Shown in pieces: positions 29,343 through 41,117 of a stretch of DNA of 64,000 nt. The translations under genes were made by a program, and so were the position numbers. The notes beneath the pieces were generated by a model. The model ran no database searches. It was not told the DNA's origin and saw only the letters and a program-made list of their open reading frames with translations. Location of the stretch: assembly GCA_029448655.1 (NCBI GenBank), contig JACCLO010000006.1:2852001-2916000 (forward strand), given 5' to 3'. Origin of the DNA: Wolfiporia cocos (lineage: Eukaryota > Basidiomycota > Agaricomycetes > Polyporales > Phaeolaceae). How positions within the stretch are numbered: position 1 is the first letter of the stretch; each line of letters starts with the position of its first letter.

Positions 29343-30338
29343 ACGTCTAAGGGGCCCCTTGCAGGTATAATGCCCTTAGAGCAGCGTGCGGCAATTATTG
29401 ACGTGAAAAGGGCCCCGGTTCAGCCGTACGGCCTTCCCCATAGGTAACCACACCTGCAGCAGGGTCGGCGTGCGCCTCCCCAAACGGTGACGCCGACAAG
29501 GCTAGACCAGTCCGGAGAACCCCTAGCCATGGCCCTAGGGCGGTGCTAAGACTTCCCGTCTGGGTATGCTACAAGAGCGGGAAAGCGGGCGCATTCCCGA
29601 AGGGGAGGTGTCCTCCCTAAAGGGTGAGGGGGGGGGGTCGCACCCTGCTGCCCTAGTCGCGATGCATTACACCGCTCCGACGTGGTAACAACTTGAGCAG
29701 GTAAACTTCACAATTCGTGAAGATCCACCGACGGAGGATTTTGACCTCCCGAGCCAGGATCGGGGGACTGCCCCGTCCTGCTACGGACCAGCGGTGGAAC
29801 CCCGGGTGGCCACCCCGAGACAGCCTTCCCGTAAGACCGCAGCGGGTTCGCTTATGCCCAAAGGCCTCATGATCAGCATCAGCTCGCCTACTATAGTGAC
29901 AGACTTTGTCACTAGTGGCCATAGGAAGCTCGCAGGATATCCGACCCATCACCGGCCGAATGGCGACGCGATGCTTTGGTATGTTAATGAAACACAAGGC
30001 CAGGGAAGGTGCAACGTGACTCACGCTAATCCAAAGGTCAAATGATATGAGGGCCTTACTGCATGCGCACACTAGCTTCGAGGCTTCCTTCGAGGCTTCC
30101 CATTGAATGTCGAACAATCAATCAGAGGAAGCTAGATATTTCATCTGTCTCCAAGTTGTTAAACCTGGAACTGAGTGGGATCATTCTGGTTGTTGCTCGC
30201 GTGTTGATATTATCAGCGTTGACATAGTAAGAAGGTCAATCAATCTGTTAGCGTTCGGCTGCAGAATGTTATGCAAATATAAAGGATCGGTAGCAATGAT
30301 ACATTCAATAGCGGTACAGATGCCCTCATCGGAGGACT
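29343..30338. other. GC-rich segment of unknown nature
   Basis: About 700 bp of GC-rich sequence (29343 to about 30040) unlike its A/T-rich surroundings. It carries several runs of G and C, and inverted GGGCCCC/GGGGCCCC motifs near 29350-29420. No frame looks coding. Composition and position next to a LINE remnant suggest a LINE leader or rDNA-like debris, but I could not match either. The remainder to 30338 is the downstream flank of the nucleoporin gene. Confidence 0.35.
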
Positions 30339-32130
30339 TTATTTGCTATTCAAGCTGTCCAGTCCAAAGTCGCCTACACTGCGATCAAGCTCAAAAAAAG
30401 GGTCACGCATGCTACCAGTTCTAGCACGCCACAGTTGAGTGTAGAGTGCCTTGATTTTCTGCAACTCCGCGTCAAGTGCGGCAGTCTTGCTCGCTAAAGC
30501 GATGAATGTTGCATGTTGAGCCTCGAGGGTTGATGTTATCGCTGAAAGGCATACACACAGTTCAGATGATTATTAAATACGATACTCTCGGTGACGTCTG
30601 ACCTTGTGGGGTATATTGAGACTGGGCAGCGGCCGACGACAGCTTTCGCTCGATTTGCTGCAACGGGCTGAGTTATAGCCAGTCGCACATCAGGGGCGTA
30701 TTTACTCACCTCGATGGTAGTCTTGTACCACCTCAGCCTCTCATGCAACTGTTGGGTAACTCGCGTGAAGAATCTATAGGGACGACTCAGAACTAGCTAT
30801 ATCGTCAACTAACCTTTGTCACTCACTCTAATGGGAAATTCGCATGGTTTTTCAGATATACGCCATTCTGTTGGGGATTGCGGAACCCGTCAACTATGCG
30901 CGTTGCAACGATTGTGTCCTGCACAGTTTGCTCGACTTTCGTCTTGAGATCCCGCATGTGAAGCACGTCAGAATGGAGCGTAGTAATAGTATTTACGAGG
31001 TCCTAGGTGATCGATCATGCCGTCAGATCCAATGTTAACGTTCAAGGATACTCATACCTTGTGGACTGCGCGGACGCCCTCCTGGCCCTTAATTGCCTCT
31101 TCCCCAAGCTTCCGTTGCTTCAGCTCGTTGCTGATTTGGACACGACCCTGAATGGCAGTACTACAGATGAGATGAGTCTAGGCAGCCTCCAATCAAGGTG
31201 GCGCACAACCCACTCAAGGGTCTCCAATGTCCTCTTGATATCATCTGGCAGGTCATTGAATTTACTCGATCTCGTGAACGGTGGCGGACCAGGAGGTTGG
31301 TTGGTGGAGAAGGACCTAGCGTGAGCGGCTATATGCGTCAATGCTCGTTTCCCGCAGCAGCTAGTTCTGTGGCCTGAGAACTCACGGTTGTTGTGGTGGC
31401 CTACCAAACAGAGAACCTGCTGTGGAGGGCGCTCCTAGGGCGGACACGCCGAACGTATTGGACAGCTGTTGCTGTTGGGTGGCGGGGGCGCCCCAACCTC
31501 CTGTGGTGATCGACTGACCCAGAGTGGAGCTGTTTTGGTTGTTTCCCCCAGATAGTCCAAACCCCCCCGTCTGCTGAGGCACAGTACTCTGCTGCGCCTG
31601 CGTGCTTCCGAACAGCGGAGTGCCCGAAGTGCTCCTCTGCTGTGAATTTGCGGGCTGTCCGAAGAGACTCGTAGTCGGAGCTGGCTGTTGTGTATTCGCA
31701 GAAGGCTGTCCAAACAGATTAGTGGACTGGTTGTTCGCGGCAGGCTGCCCAAATATGTTCGTCGACTGATTGTTCGTGCTGGGCTGGCCGAACAGTGACG
31801 TTGTCTGTTGCTGCGGCTGCTGCTGACTTTGTCCAAGACCCCATGTCCCTTGATTGGACTGAGGTTGCTGCTGCTGCTGATTTGTGCTCTGTCCGAAGGT
31901 GTTTCCGAACAGGGACATGCCCTGGGCCGGGGCTTGTGGCTGCGAACCCGTGGTAGGCTGAGACGCGTTCCCAAAGATGGAGGTCTGCGTATTCGTCGTA
32001 TTTGGCTGCCCAAATGAGCTCATAGCAGGCTTCATACCAAAAGCCGAAGTGCTATGTATGGGTAACAGTTGAACAACTTTCAAAAGCAGAAACAGATCAA
32101 CGAGCCGGCTTACCTACTCGCGAACGACAT
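30339..32130 (-). CDS. FG nucleoporin, Nup49/Nup58-like (Nsp1 channel complex)
   Basis: Eight exons (32130-32114, 32051-31386, 31315-31214, 31160-31058, 31002-30827, 30773-30710, 30657-30603, 30541-30339) give about 461 aa. The first exon is only 17 nt and encodes MSFAS. Residues about 8-225 are a Gln/Asn-rich FG domain with repeated SLFGQP, NIFGQP and NLFGQP units, the barrier-forming part of the pore channel. From SKFNDLPDDIKRTLE on, a helical coiled-coil region runs to the end, with blocks such as RVQISNELKQRKLGEEAIKG, RIVDGFRNPQQNGVYL, RLRWYKTTIEQIERKL and LYTQLWRARTGSMRDPF. It would assemble with Nsp1- and Nup57-like partners. Nup54/Nup57-type naming is a possible alternative. Confidence 0.85.
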
Positions 32131-34896
32131 GGCGGCTCGGGACTAGTATTAAGTCAGAGGAGGTTGCGTAAAACTATAGCAGCAGTAAGTGTAGTTGAAT
32201 CGCAGAGAGCGACAGACTGTGAAATCTCGATACGCGTCGAGGGGCCACTCGAGTCTCGATGAAGGCTCAGCAAGCGCTCGAGAGCAATTCAACAAGTCAC
32301 ATGATGTCCAAAGATACCCCGATGTGGCAATGCATGAGCGCCAGTTGGCAGAACCGGCTTGACTAGTGACTAGCGCCCCCATGCCATTGTAACCTGTACA
32401 TGCTTGATCCTCAGAGTACCAGGCATTAGCATGGTATTAACCTGCATGAGGTATAGCTTCACGCTATGCTGAGTCTGTCACCATCATTGCTCACCGTCAT
32501 CCGCGCCGGGTCGCGAGGTCCTATACTCTGTGCTCGCGCCGAACGTCCAACAGTCGGCGACAAGTTAACAATGCAATTCGTGTTGTCTCTAGGTGATGCA
32601 CATACAATTTGCGCTCACCCTATGGTTAATTAGTGCTGCCAATGCCAGAGTTCTTGCATGCGAAGCACAGCTTTGTAAGTGTTCTCCGTTACTATCAGAC
32701 CACGGCTGCTTTTGCCGCGAGGCGGCGTGACACCGTCCCTGTTCATCGTCGCCACAGCAGAGCTCTACGCAGGTACAGAGGCACGTGTATCAAGTATATC
32801 GCTGCGCAGTCCGTTCCAGTCTCAAGGAGACCTTGATTTACCCGCTCGCTCGCGTCCAAGGCCATCGGTCTTTTTGCCTCCATGTTTCCAAGTGCGTTTC
32901 CGATCGATCCTTCCCGCGGCGCTCGTGGACTACGCACTAGGCTATGCAGATCCCGCTGCGCGAAGCGCGGAATGAATTGTCGGCATGTCAAATTGGGCTC
33001 TAGGCGTTGCAGGTAGGCGTGTTCGCTGGATTCGCGGTGCCTAGTGCCGTCCCCGTATGAGCGCGACGAGTGGTGTTGTTCAAACGACGGTGGCGCTTGG
33101 TGTATCATCACGTACCCGTCCACCTGGAATTCGGGCTAGTGTTTTTTAAATGCGGTATATCATGTTGATTGGCTCTCGGACTGCCGCAGCAAGGCAAAGG
33201 TATCCCCCTCAAATCCCTTTCCGCACGATGGCCGTGCCGATATGCGCACTTAGCTGCATTTGTAATGATGCCTTTATGATAATCAAAACAAACAGTGCGG
33301 TGTGCGCACGTACACAGCTAGTCCTTAACTGGAGCATGTGTTTCTCCCGTCTGGCGACTTGGACAAGTCTTGGAGCTCATCGCGTTCTGGCCCATCCGAT
33401 TGTCCCATGCACAGCCTCAGCGATGCCCCCAATGTATTGCCTGACATCATGGATTCTCAGCGAGCTGCTGCTTAGAAACAACAGCACTGATCATCTTGGC
33501 CTTATTTGACTATGGCGAGTGCTCTGGGCCACTGTCAGGACAAAATCCGCTGATGGTGATTTTACTAAATCGCGGGAACTCTCGCTTGGACACCTCACTG
33601 AATGGAAGCCTCTCGACTTGCTTGGCTGGATACACCGAGAGACTAATGCGAAGCAGCTCCGCCGGACATCCTACTGGTAGCATCGGCAACCACCCCGAGG
33701 CTCGTTCACGATTGCCGCAGCTTGCTGTTAATCCGTATTTCACAGATTGTGACTCGTCACTTACGCAATGGTGTCCACATCCCCACGAAACGTGGTGTTG
33801 ATTCTTCTCCCGATGTGCCTGTGCATGCTTTCGGTTGCGAGGTCTCCAGGTAAGCATGTTGCTTGCCATATGCGCGACGCTGTATTTCACGCTTGCACGT
33901 CGAGGAATAACGTCGGGACATTGTGGCGCTCTTCCCCTTGCGACCATTCATTTCTAAATCAGCATTGCTTAGTGAAGTCAATCGTTGAATGCCACACCAT
34001 GCGCTTGCGAGAAGCACGGTACTGTATGTGTTTGCGTAATCCGGTGCAGCTGCCGGGGCCGTGCCTCGCAACTAGCCGAGATCCGAGATCCGCGGGCGCC
34101 CGCAGCGAAGAGAAGATCTGCAGAGAACCGGACCAAAGTGTGACTACCTCGGACCAAGTCCCGCCTCCGTTCTCCGTTTCAACAAACTCGCTAGGGATGG
34201 CTAGGGCCGGATACTCAAATTGGGTATCCACGACGACGGCTAGGGTCTCTGTCACGTTTCGCGGGATGTCTTAGGCAAAAGGCCCGCAGCGCAGGTAGTC
34301 ACAGCACCCTTTCTGATTCCCACCCTTTTTGCTTTGTCATCACGTCGAGTGGTTCAACCTGACCCAACGAACGACAACAACGCCATCATCTGTCAAAGAC
34401 TTTGCCACGTTCACGTACTCAGAAGGAGCGGACTAGGTCGACGGCGACCGGCTATCTCGCCAAATGAATGTTCATACGTAGGTCTCGTCGCGGCCCAGAG
34501 AATTTGTCGTAACCTGTCTCGTCGTCCACATATTTCTACGCCGCGGCGGTGACTAGCCTTATTTGAGAATGACTTCATTGCCACCCGTTTCAGGAGTGTG
34601 ACTCGGTTGCTGCTTGCGCAAACCCGCCACAATCCAGTCTCTCTGCGCTTGAAACGTGTCTCGTCGTCCAGGCCCGTTGCCCCCGGACAGTTTGTGTTCC
34701 GCGATGCTCTGCTAGCGTCTCTGGTGATCAAGAACATGTTCGCCCTGTGATCGCTTGCAGATGACGAAAGCCTACGAGTGATATAAAGGAGCCCCTCTTG
34801 CCGATGCTGTTTTCCACAATTCCTCTCCGTTCCTGGCAGCGCACTCCTTTCCTTCACACCTATTGTATACACCCCATCTGCTCACATTCCTGCACA
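32131..34896. other. Long intergenic region
   Basis: About 2.8 kb between the divergent nucleoporin and Zn2Cys6 genes. Open frames up to 168 codons occur on both strands but lack family resemblance or paired splice sites. It presumably holds both promoters; I see no repeat boundaries or RNA genes. Confidence 0.35.
34782..34787 (+). promoter_or_regulatory. TATA box of the Zn2Cys6 gene
   Basis: TATAAA 110 bp before the ATG at 34897, followed by a CT-rich stretch (CCTCTCCGTTCC and CTCCTTTCCTTC) of the kind found before fungal start sites. Confidence 0.5.
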
Positions 34897-35270
34897 ATGT
34901 CTGACCGGGATCACGTATGCTTTCTGGCTGTGCTAATTACGACCACTACACTAACTTCCGCCTAGCAGTCTCAAAACGATACCAAGAGCGACGACTCTGA
35001 CGGCGAGACCTATTCTCCGAGGACTCCTCGCCGTACACCGATGGCCTGTCAATTCTGCCGAGGTGAGTACAGCGGGCTCATGTGCAGACAAGGATTCTGA
35101 TGCATGTCATGTTCTTCAGGGCGCAAGATGAAGTGCGATGGCCGCCCCATCTGTGCTAACTGTAGTCGCCGGGGCATAGCATGCTCCTATGTTCCTGTGT
35201 ATGTCTTGAGACTATATTCTCGTGCTCATGCATGTGACTTACAGCTACTAGCAGCTCTGCGCAGAAGTGA
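34897..35270 (+). CDS. Small stand-alone Zn2Cys6 protein (70 aa)
   Basis: Four exons (34897-34914, 34966-35062, 35120-35198, 35252-35270) encode about 70 aa. An acidic/Ser-rich N-terminus (NDTKSDDSDGETYSPRTPRR) precedes a complete Zn(II)2Cys6 binuclear cluster with spacing C-x2-C-x6-C-x5-C-x2-C-x6-C (ACQFCRGRKMKCDG, then ICANCSRRGIACSYVP). The protein ends six or so residues later (VSSAQK). Zn2Cys6 clusters bind CGG-type DNA sites. Here there is no linker, dimerisation helix or regulatory domain. Introns are 51-57 bp. A TATA box lies upstream. Confidence 0.82.
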
Positions 35271-35915
35271 TGCTGCTGCGATCCCAGCTCCCGTCCACCA
35301 TAACTTAGACCACACTAATTAGACTGCGCTTTAGTTGTGTTTTACAAGTTCACGCTTTCCCCCCGCATCATTCATTACTCGGACGCTGTGCAAATAGCGC
35401 CCCATGTAGCTGTAGTATTATCTAGGCTGCTCCGTCTTTTCTCAGGATATAGTCGCACTAGTCCTACCGGTAGCATTCTACTACAGGGCTATCATACTGT
35501 ACTAACCATGTATATAATGCTGCATCACCATCCTATCCCGCTTAAGCATCTGATCGCGGCTGAAGCTCACCTAGAATTCCGATCATCACCCATCGTAGCC
35601 ACTGCCGCAGATAGCCGACGGCCGTACAGCATCGTGACCGGGTCATCACGCGGGATTGTTGTTTGTTGTAATGATTGCCATGACGTGGCCACGAAATGCG
35701 TCTCTCAAGCCTCCTTGAACGATCAAGATACCGTGTTCCAGGATCAGTGCCTGAATCTCACTCGGGGTCTCTAGCGGTGAGAGCGGTGCACGGCAAATCG
35801 CGTGGCACCCACCAAGCCGCCTAACGCTATTGAGCATTGAGTTGCGTCGTGACACCAAGCAACAGTACCAAGCTGCGTGCGGTGCCCTGCCAAGTTCCGA
35901 GCGAAGCAAACCTTC
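35271..35915. other. Intergenic region
   Basis: About 645 bp with no supported gene; it holds the 3' end of the Zn2Cys6 gene and the promoter of the arrestin-like gene. Confidence 0.4.
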
Positions 35916-37615
35916 ATGGAGCCCGGAGCGCTAGAAGCAGAGCATAGTCAGGACGGGGCCCATCTCGGAGCCATCGAGCTTCCAGATTACACAAGTTCGC
36001 AATCGGCGCAGTTGCAGCTTACGGAACACAAGAGTCAGCTGGAAGACAGCAAAGGCAAAGCATGGCTGTGGCTTTCAGTCAAGAGCCGTGCCAAGGTAGC
36101 CAAGCAGCCGCCTTTCTTTGTCTCCGGCGACAAGATCACAGGATCCGTCGAAGTCGACTTGGATATCGCGCGTAACGCAAGGGGACTGTCCGTCGGGGTA
36201 CGCCATTGTTTCATCATTGCATTGCCTTACTGACATTTGCAATGTCTCATGCATCTACGCGCTCATATATCACCTGCGATTAATTAAACACTAGGTGATA
36301 GCGGGTATCACGGCTGTTGGTCAGGAGGAAGCCGTGTTTCTGAACGTTCCACAAGCTTTGTGGGACAACACGACCGTGTCACCGAGAAAGTCGGCTGGAA
36401 TTCGGGCATGGCCATTTTCTATTCAGCTACCGAGTGAGGTAACTATCACCGTTAAGGGCGGTCGGGAATCCCAGAAATTCCCTTTACCTCCCAGCTTCTC
36501 CGAGCGCGCAAGTCCTGCGTACGTCGAGTACAGATTGATAGCCACCGTGCGGCGAAGCTTCCTCAGGGCTAACCAGACGTGGGTATATGTCTGCGCTGAA
36601 TTCACGCTGGTTATTGTCATTGCTTGACAAATCATGCCTCAAGACTCATCAGAAGCTTCGTCTATCTACCAACGTGGCGTGCAGAGCCACCTTCACTACT
36701 TCGTCAGGTTGCATATCGCGAGGGAACTCCGCTGATTGGACCCGATCACGACTCGGAGGGATGGGAGATGCCCGCCCCTGTAGTGATCACTGGATCACTC
36801 TTCAGTACCAGACAAATCGAATTACGATGTTCAGTGAGCCAAGGTCTTCTGTATCGGCGGTGCAGTACGGCTGAGGCGTTTTCCTAGCTGGCGGTCGCGA
36901 GACCGGTTTGTACAGTTTCGAATGAAATCTCGTGCATTTAGCTCAATCATTTGAAATTATTGCAGCTTTCATACGCAAAGGGCACTCTCATACCGCTGTT
37001 ATTGACTATTCAAGGTGAAGACGAGCAGGCGATTGATCTCCTTGCAACTCCGGCCGCAGTAAAGATATACCTTATCCGCTGCCGTGTCCTTGGGACACAT
37101 GCCACGGATCAAGAAGAGTCCACCGTGCGTAGTGACCACGTGTTCCGCGACACCGTCGACACAGCATATTTCTGGCCGTTCACCGACACCGCCTCGGCGG
37201 GATCAAGGGCGCGCACGTTGCGGGGTGAGCTTCGAATCAAGTCGAGCTTGAAGCCAAGCTTTGTCTTCCCTGGATTCTCTTTACGGGTACGCCATTTATC
37301 CTCCTTGGCTACCTTGACTCAGCGCTGATGCGCGTGTTTGTGGATCCGTACCTGCCTATAATTCATATTCTTAATGATGCGTGACAACCGCACAATTGAA
37401 TGCAGTACAGCATTGTACTAGGATCCCCACAAGCGCCAGGCTTCGCCAATAAAGCTCCTGTTGACGAGCCGTTGATGCAGGTGAAGATCAACATAGCATC
37501 GCTCGATGCGCTGGGCGTTGTGCATCGCTCTTACGCTCCCCCGGAGTACGCACATACCGAGGGGACGGATTTCAACAATACGCTTGGGTATCTGGAGAAT
37601 GGTAATCAGAGGTAA
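35916..37615 (+). CDS. Arrestin-like (ART-type) adaptor protein
   Basis: Five exons (35916-36197, 36295-36578, 36653-36833, 36966-37286, 37406-37615) give about 425 aa. The N-terminal arrestin fold shows KAWLWLSVKSRAK, FFVSGDKITGSVEVDL and AWPFSIQLPSEV; the C-terminal fold begins with IELRCSLSYAKGTLIPLLL. Near the C-terminus (YAPPEYAH) there is a PPxY motif, the ligand of WW domains in Rsp5/Nedd4 ubiquitin ligases. Fungal arrestin-related proteins recruit Rsp5 to plasma-membrane transporters for endocytosis; I infer the same role. The ATG at 35916 was chosen because the open frame upstream has only a GTG. Confidence 0.83.
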
Positions 37616-38573
37616 ATATGACTGCACCCGGTGCGAACCGAATCCTTGTGACGACAGTGACATTGCGCGTCATCTAGGTTCCTTCATCACGGTGGCTTCT
37701 CAATAGGTTAAAATTTGACATAGGTCTGAACTTATGTCTCGAAAATTCTCGGGTTCTGCTCCGGCCTCCTACTATTATGCGACATCGTTTACACAGCGAT
37801 TTTCAAATATCGCCACATGACTAAATTGTTTTTATGTATGATATTAGGCTTCGGTGGTCTGGTGCTCATGCCTTGGTTTCATGTATCATTTGCATCTGTA
37901 AAATTTGTTTCCGGCCCTGGGGAACCTTCCCAATTTACGCGGCAGAAGTTCATTGGGGTTGCTGTTATACTTTGATTGAATGTGCACATCCGTTATATTT
38001 TTAGCCCTCTGGCTTTCGCCTTGTGATAATTTTTGATCAAAGCTGCTGCGATCTTGACGCTGCGGGGAAATTGTGGACACTGTACTGCAAAATCATTCTG
38101 CGCCTTGGCCTAATCTTTACTGGCCTTGAGATGCTGTGCTCAAGCTGTCCAAGCGCTTGCTGAGCAGATTGGAAATTAAGCTGCGGAACCACAGGCGTCG
38201 GCGTACGAAGCCCGCCACCACAGTCCAAGTCACAGCACAGATCCTCATTATTCTAGCTGATGAGTGTCATGCCGAGTCCGAGTCCGCTAGCGCGCGCAGA
38301 CACGTAAACACGTGCCGGGGAACCTCCGGCGTAACGCAGATCAGCTCCGTGAGTAGCGCGTCGCATTATGGCATGGACTGGGGATGCGCCGCTCCCCTCG
38401 GCAGTATCCCCAACGTCGTCGCTCGTTGGTCTGCCGCGATCGGTCTCACACGCAGCACTCGACGACTCGGACTCTCTTGCCGCTTGGCTCGCGCGCTGTG
38501 TTTCACGTAGTGGCCCCGACGATCCCGGCGAAGCAGCGACATCCTCTGCGAACTTGGCCGGCACGCACTCATC
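37616..38573. other. Intergenic region
   Basis: About 960 bp between arrestin-like and carrier genes. A minus-strand frame at 38228-38037 reads like an exon (VVPQLNFQSAQQALGQLEHS) but I could not extend it into a gene. Nothing else is supported. Confidence 0.35.
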
Positions 38574-40770
38574 ATGCCCACGTCGCAACCGACGCAGCTG
38601 ACGCCGTTTGGCTATGCGCTCGCTGGCGCACTGGGAGGCTGCTTCAGCAATGCGTGAGGATCAGCGCATGTGTCTCGAGACGACAGATGCTGATCGAATC
38701 TAGCGTGGTGTATCCTCTAGACGTGTACGTATGTCTCCCGCAATATCTGTTGACATGCGCTCGATGAGGGCGTTGGTAGTGCCAAGACACGTATCCAGGC
38801 TGCTACATCCGCTTCACTTAATGGGAGTGAGAAGGACAAGGAGAAACTGAGCGTTGTCGCGGTCCTCATGCGCATCCTGAAGGAGGAAGGAATACCAGGA
38901 TATTACAGGGGGTTCACCGCCACCATGATAAACACATTCTCAATGCGTACGTCCCTCGTCTGTCTTTCACATTACGCTCTTGCTGCGCACGCCGCCGACG
39001 CGGCCCGGTGGGCGCGCAGTGGCCGACAGGACATGCTGTGCAGTGCAACCGGAATGGACGAGCTCTCTGACAGGAACAAACGGCAGCCCTTGCAGACGCG
39101 CGGCGCCGGGCTGTACACCCACTACGCAAGCAGAGGCCTTCTCTGCTGATCATCTGTCCATGAGGAACCTGTGGTGCTTGTGACCAATGGTGAATGAATG
39201 GAACGGTGAAATGGCCATGCCTTTTGCGTATACCGCTCAAAGAAACTGAGGCTTCGGCTCGTGCGCCATATCGCATACCGCCGTGCCCGCAGGATGACTA
39301 GCTACTTGGGAGTGATCTGGCGTCCGATTGGCGTCGGGGACCGTCTGCAATCAAGGGTCCGGCCTAGTCAGGCTTCGTGATACTTGAATGCTTCATAGGC
39401 CCTTGATGTATCACCTTGATTGTGCATCTCCCAGAGCCGTTGCACTGGAGGATAGCGTCGGTGAACTTACCGTGTACCGAGCAATATGACGCATGATGTG
39501 CGTTGCATTGAATGGTGCATGGCACGTCCGGCGGCCTGTACACCGAGTTCCGCCGCTGGCTATTCTATATTCTATGCGCGAAGCAGGCCGAACAATACCT
39601 AGGCTATCTTGCACGGGCTGACGTGATAAGGGGCACCCAGTGACCGCTACAGTCAGCCGGTGACCCAAGGGGTGCCACTCGACTCCGAAGCAGTTTCTCA
39701 TCATTGTTCCAATCTCCCTGTCAAACCCGTTCCTACGATACTCATCCGCATCCCGCAGAATATGCCTATTTTTTCTTCTACTCTTTTGTCCGCACCTCGT
39801 ATATCAAACGGCTCGCGGCGCGCCTGCCCGCAGGTGTGAAAGCACCGCCCCTCTCGACCGCCGCGGAGCTCATCCTTGGCGCCGTTGCCGGGGCGCTCGC
39901 GCAAATCTTCACCATCCCCGTGTCCGTGATCGCGACTCGACAGCAGATCGGACCCTCTCTCGACCGCCGTGCTTCGCGCGCGGGATCGCGTGTGCGCAGG
40001 GACGGTGAGGACATCGAGAAGACGCCCGGGAAGGAGACGGACGGGTACGACGACTCGTTCCTCGGCATCGCGCGCGAGATCATCGAGGAGGAGGGCCCCG
40101 GCGGACTGTGGCTCGGGCTGCGCCCGGGGCTCGTGCTCACCGTGAACCCGGCGATCACGTACGGGGCGTACGAGCGCGTGAAGAGCGTGCTGGTGCTCGC
40201 GCAGGAGGCAGCGGGCCGCGGCTCGAAGCTGAGCCCCTGGACGGCGTTCCTCGTGGGTGCGCTGAGCAAGACGCTCGCGACGGTCGTCAGTGCCCCAATC
40301 GTCGCCCGCTCTGTGCGGGGTTAGTGCGCGTGCTGACGGCCGTTGCGCAGGTGACGTACCCGTATATCATGGCCAAGGTGCGCATCCAGGCGCGAAGCGC
40401 GGATACGGAGGAGGCTGTGGCGGAGCATCAGCCGGCGCCGCCGAAGCACGCGTACCACCACGCGCACAGCAAGCACGTCGGGGCGCTCGGTATCCTGGCA
40501 AGGGTCTGGAGACAGGAGGGGTTTCTGGGTTGGTACCAGGTCAGTGCTGAATGTTTCTCCGTCCGCGCATCGCCCAGCCTCTGGGTTCGGGTGATCGCGG
40601 GGCGTGCTGAGACTGCCTGGCTGACTACTGCTGCTGCACAGGGTATGGGTGCGCAGATTACCAAGGCGGTGCTCTCCCAGGCCCTGCTCTTTATGTCGAA
40701 AGACCAGTTTGAGAGCTGGGCGCTGGCTATCATGGTGCTGTGCTGGCGTTTGGGGAGGGCGAAGGCCTAG
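38574..40770 (+). CDS. Peroxisomal adenine-nucleotide carrier-like protein (Ant1/PMP34 type)
   Basis: Six exons (38574-38653, 38704-38724, 38780-38946, 39759-40285, 40351-40539, 40642-40770) give about 370 aa of the mitochondrial carrier superfamily. Three repeats are visible, with signatures YPLDVAKTRIQ, IPVSVIATRQQ (Ser in place of the acidic residue) and YPYIMAKVRIQ. The order and the weak second and third signatures are typical of Ant1/PMP34 carriers, which exchange ATP and AMP across the peroxisome membrane for fatty-acid activation. The donor GTCAGT at 40286 was chosen because it gives LATVVTYPYIMAK. Intron 3 is 812 bp, far longer than any other here. The substrate assignment is by family only. 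Confidence 0.82.
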
Positions 40771-41117
40771 CTACAGCGGTCGCTCCATAGATACTGAGAT
40801 TGGCGTATCAGGACCGCCGGCTAGGCAGTGTACCGGGCCCGGTGCCCTGACCGCGTTCTACATACATCGTAGAGTCATTTATGTTCACCTACTCGCTCCT
40901 ATTGACCAGTGTTTCACGTGCAATGCACCGTTTGAGTGGGGTTGACTCTAGATCTTGCGCAAGCTGCTCGAGAGCGGGCTTCTTGGGCTTGCCATATATG
41001 GTTATGTGCCACGCTGCGCCCGCGATCGGTCGCGCAAGTAAAGTGCACAGCGACTCACGGTATGTCTCGCTCTGGTAGTGTTTCAAACTGCTCATCGTCA
41101 CAAGCCTCGACAGTCAC
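40771..41117. other. Short intergenic region
   Basis: About 350 bp; no feature seen beyond the promoter expected for the methyltransferase gene. Confidence 0.4.

Noticed and set aside
29653..30117. A 154-codon minus-strand frame in the GC-rich block
   Set aside because: No family resemblance and no splice context; open frames are expected in GC-rich sequence.
33496..34872. Open frames of 100-168 codons between the nucleoporin and Zn2Cys6 genes
   Set aside because: Several frames on both strands overlap; none shows conserved motifs, codon pattern or splice signals.
38037..38588. Possible minus-strand gene upstream of the carrier (frames at 38228-38037 and 38588-38253)
   Set aside because: One short stretch looks exon-like, but no in-frame splice joins it to the other, which overlaps the start of the carrier gene.
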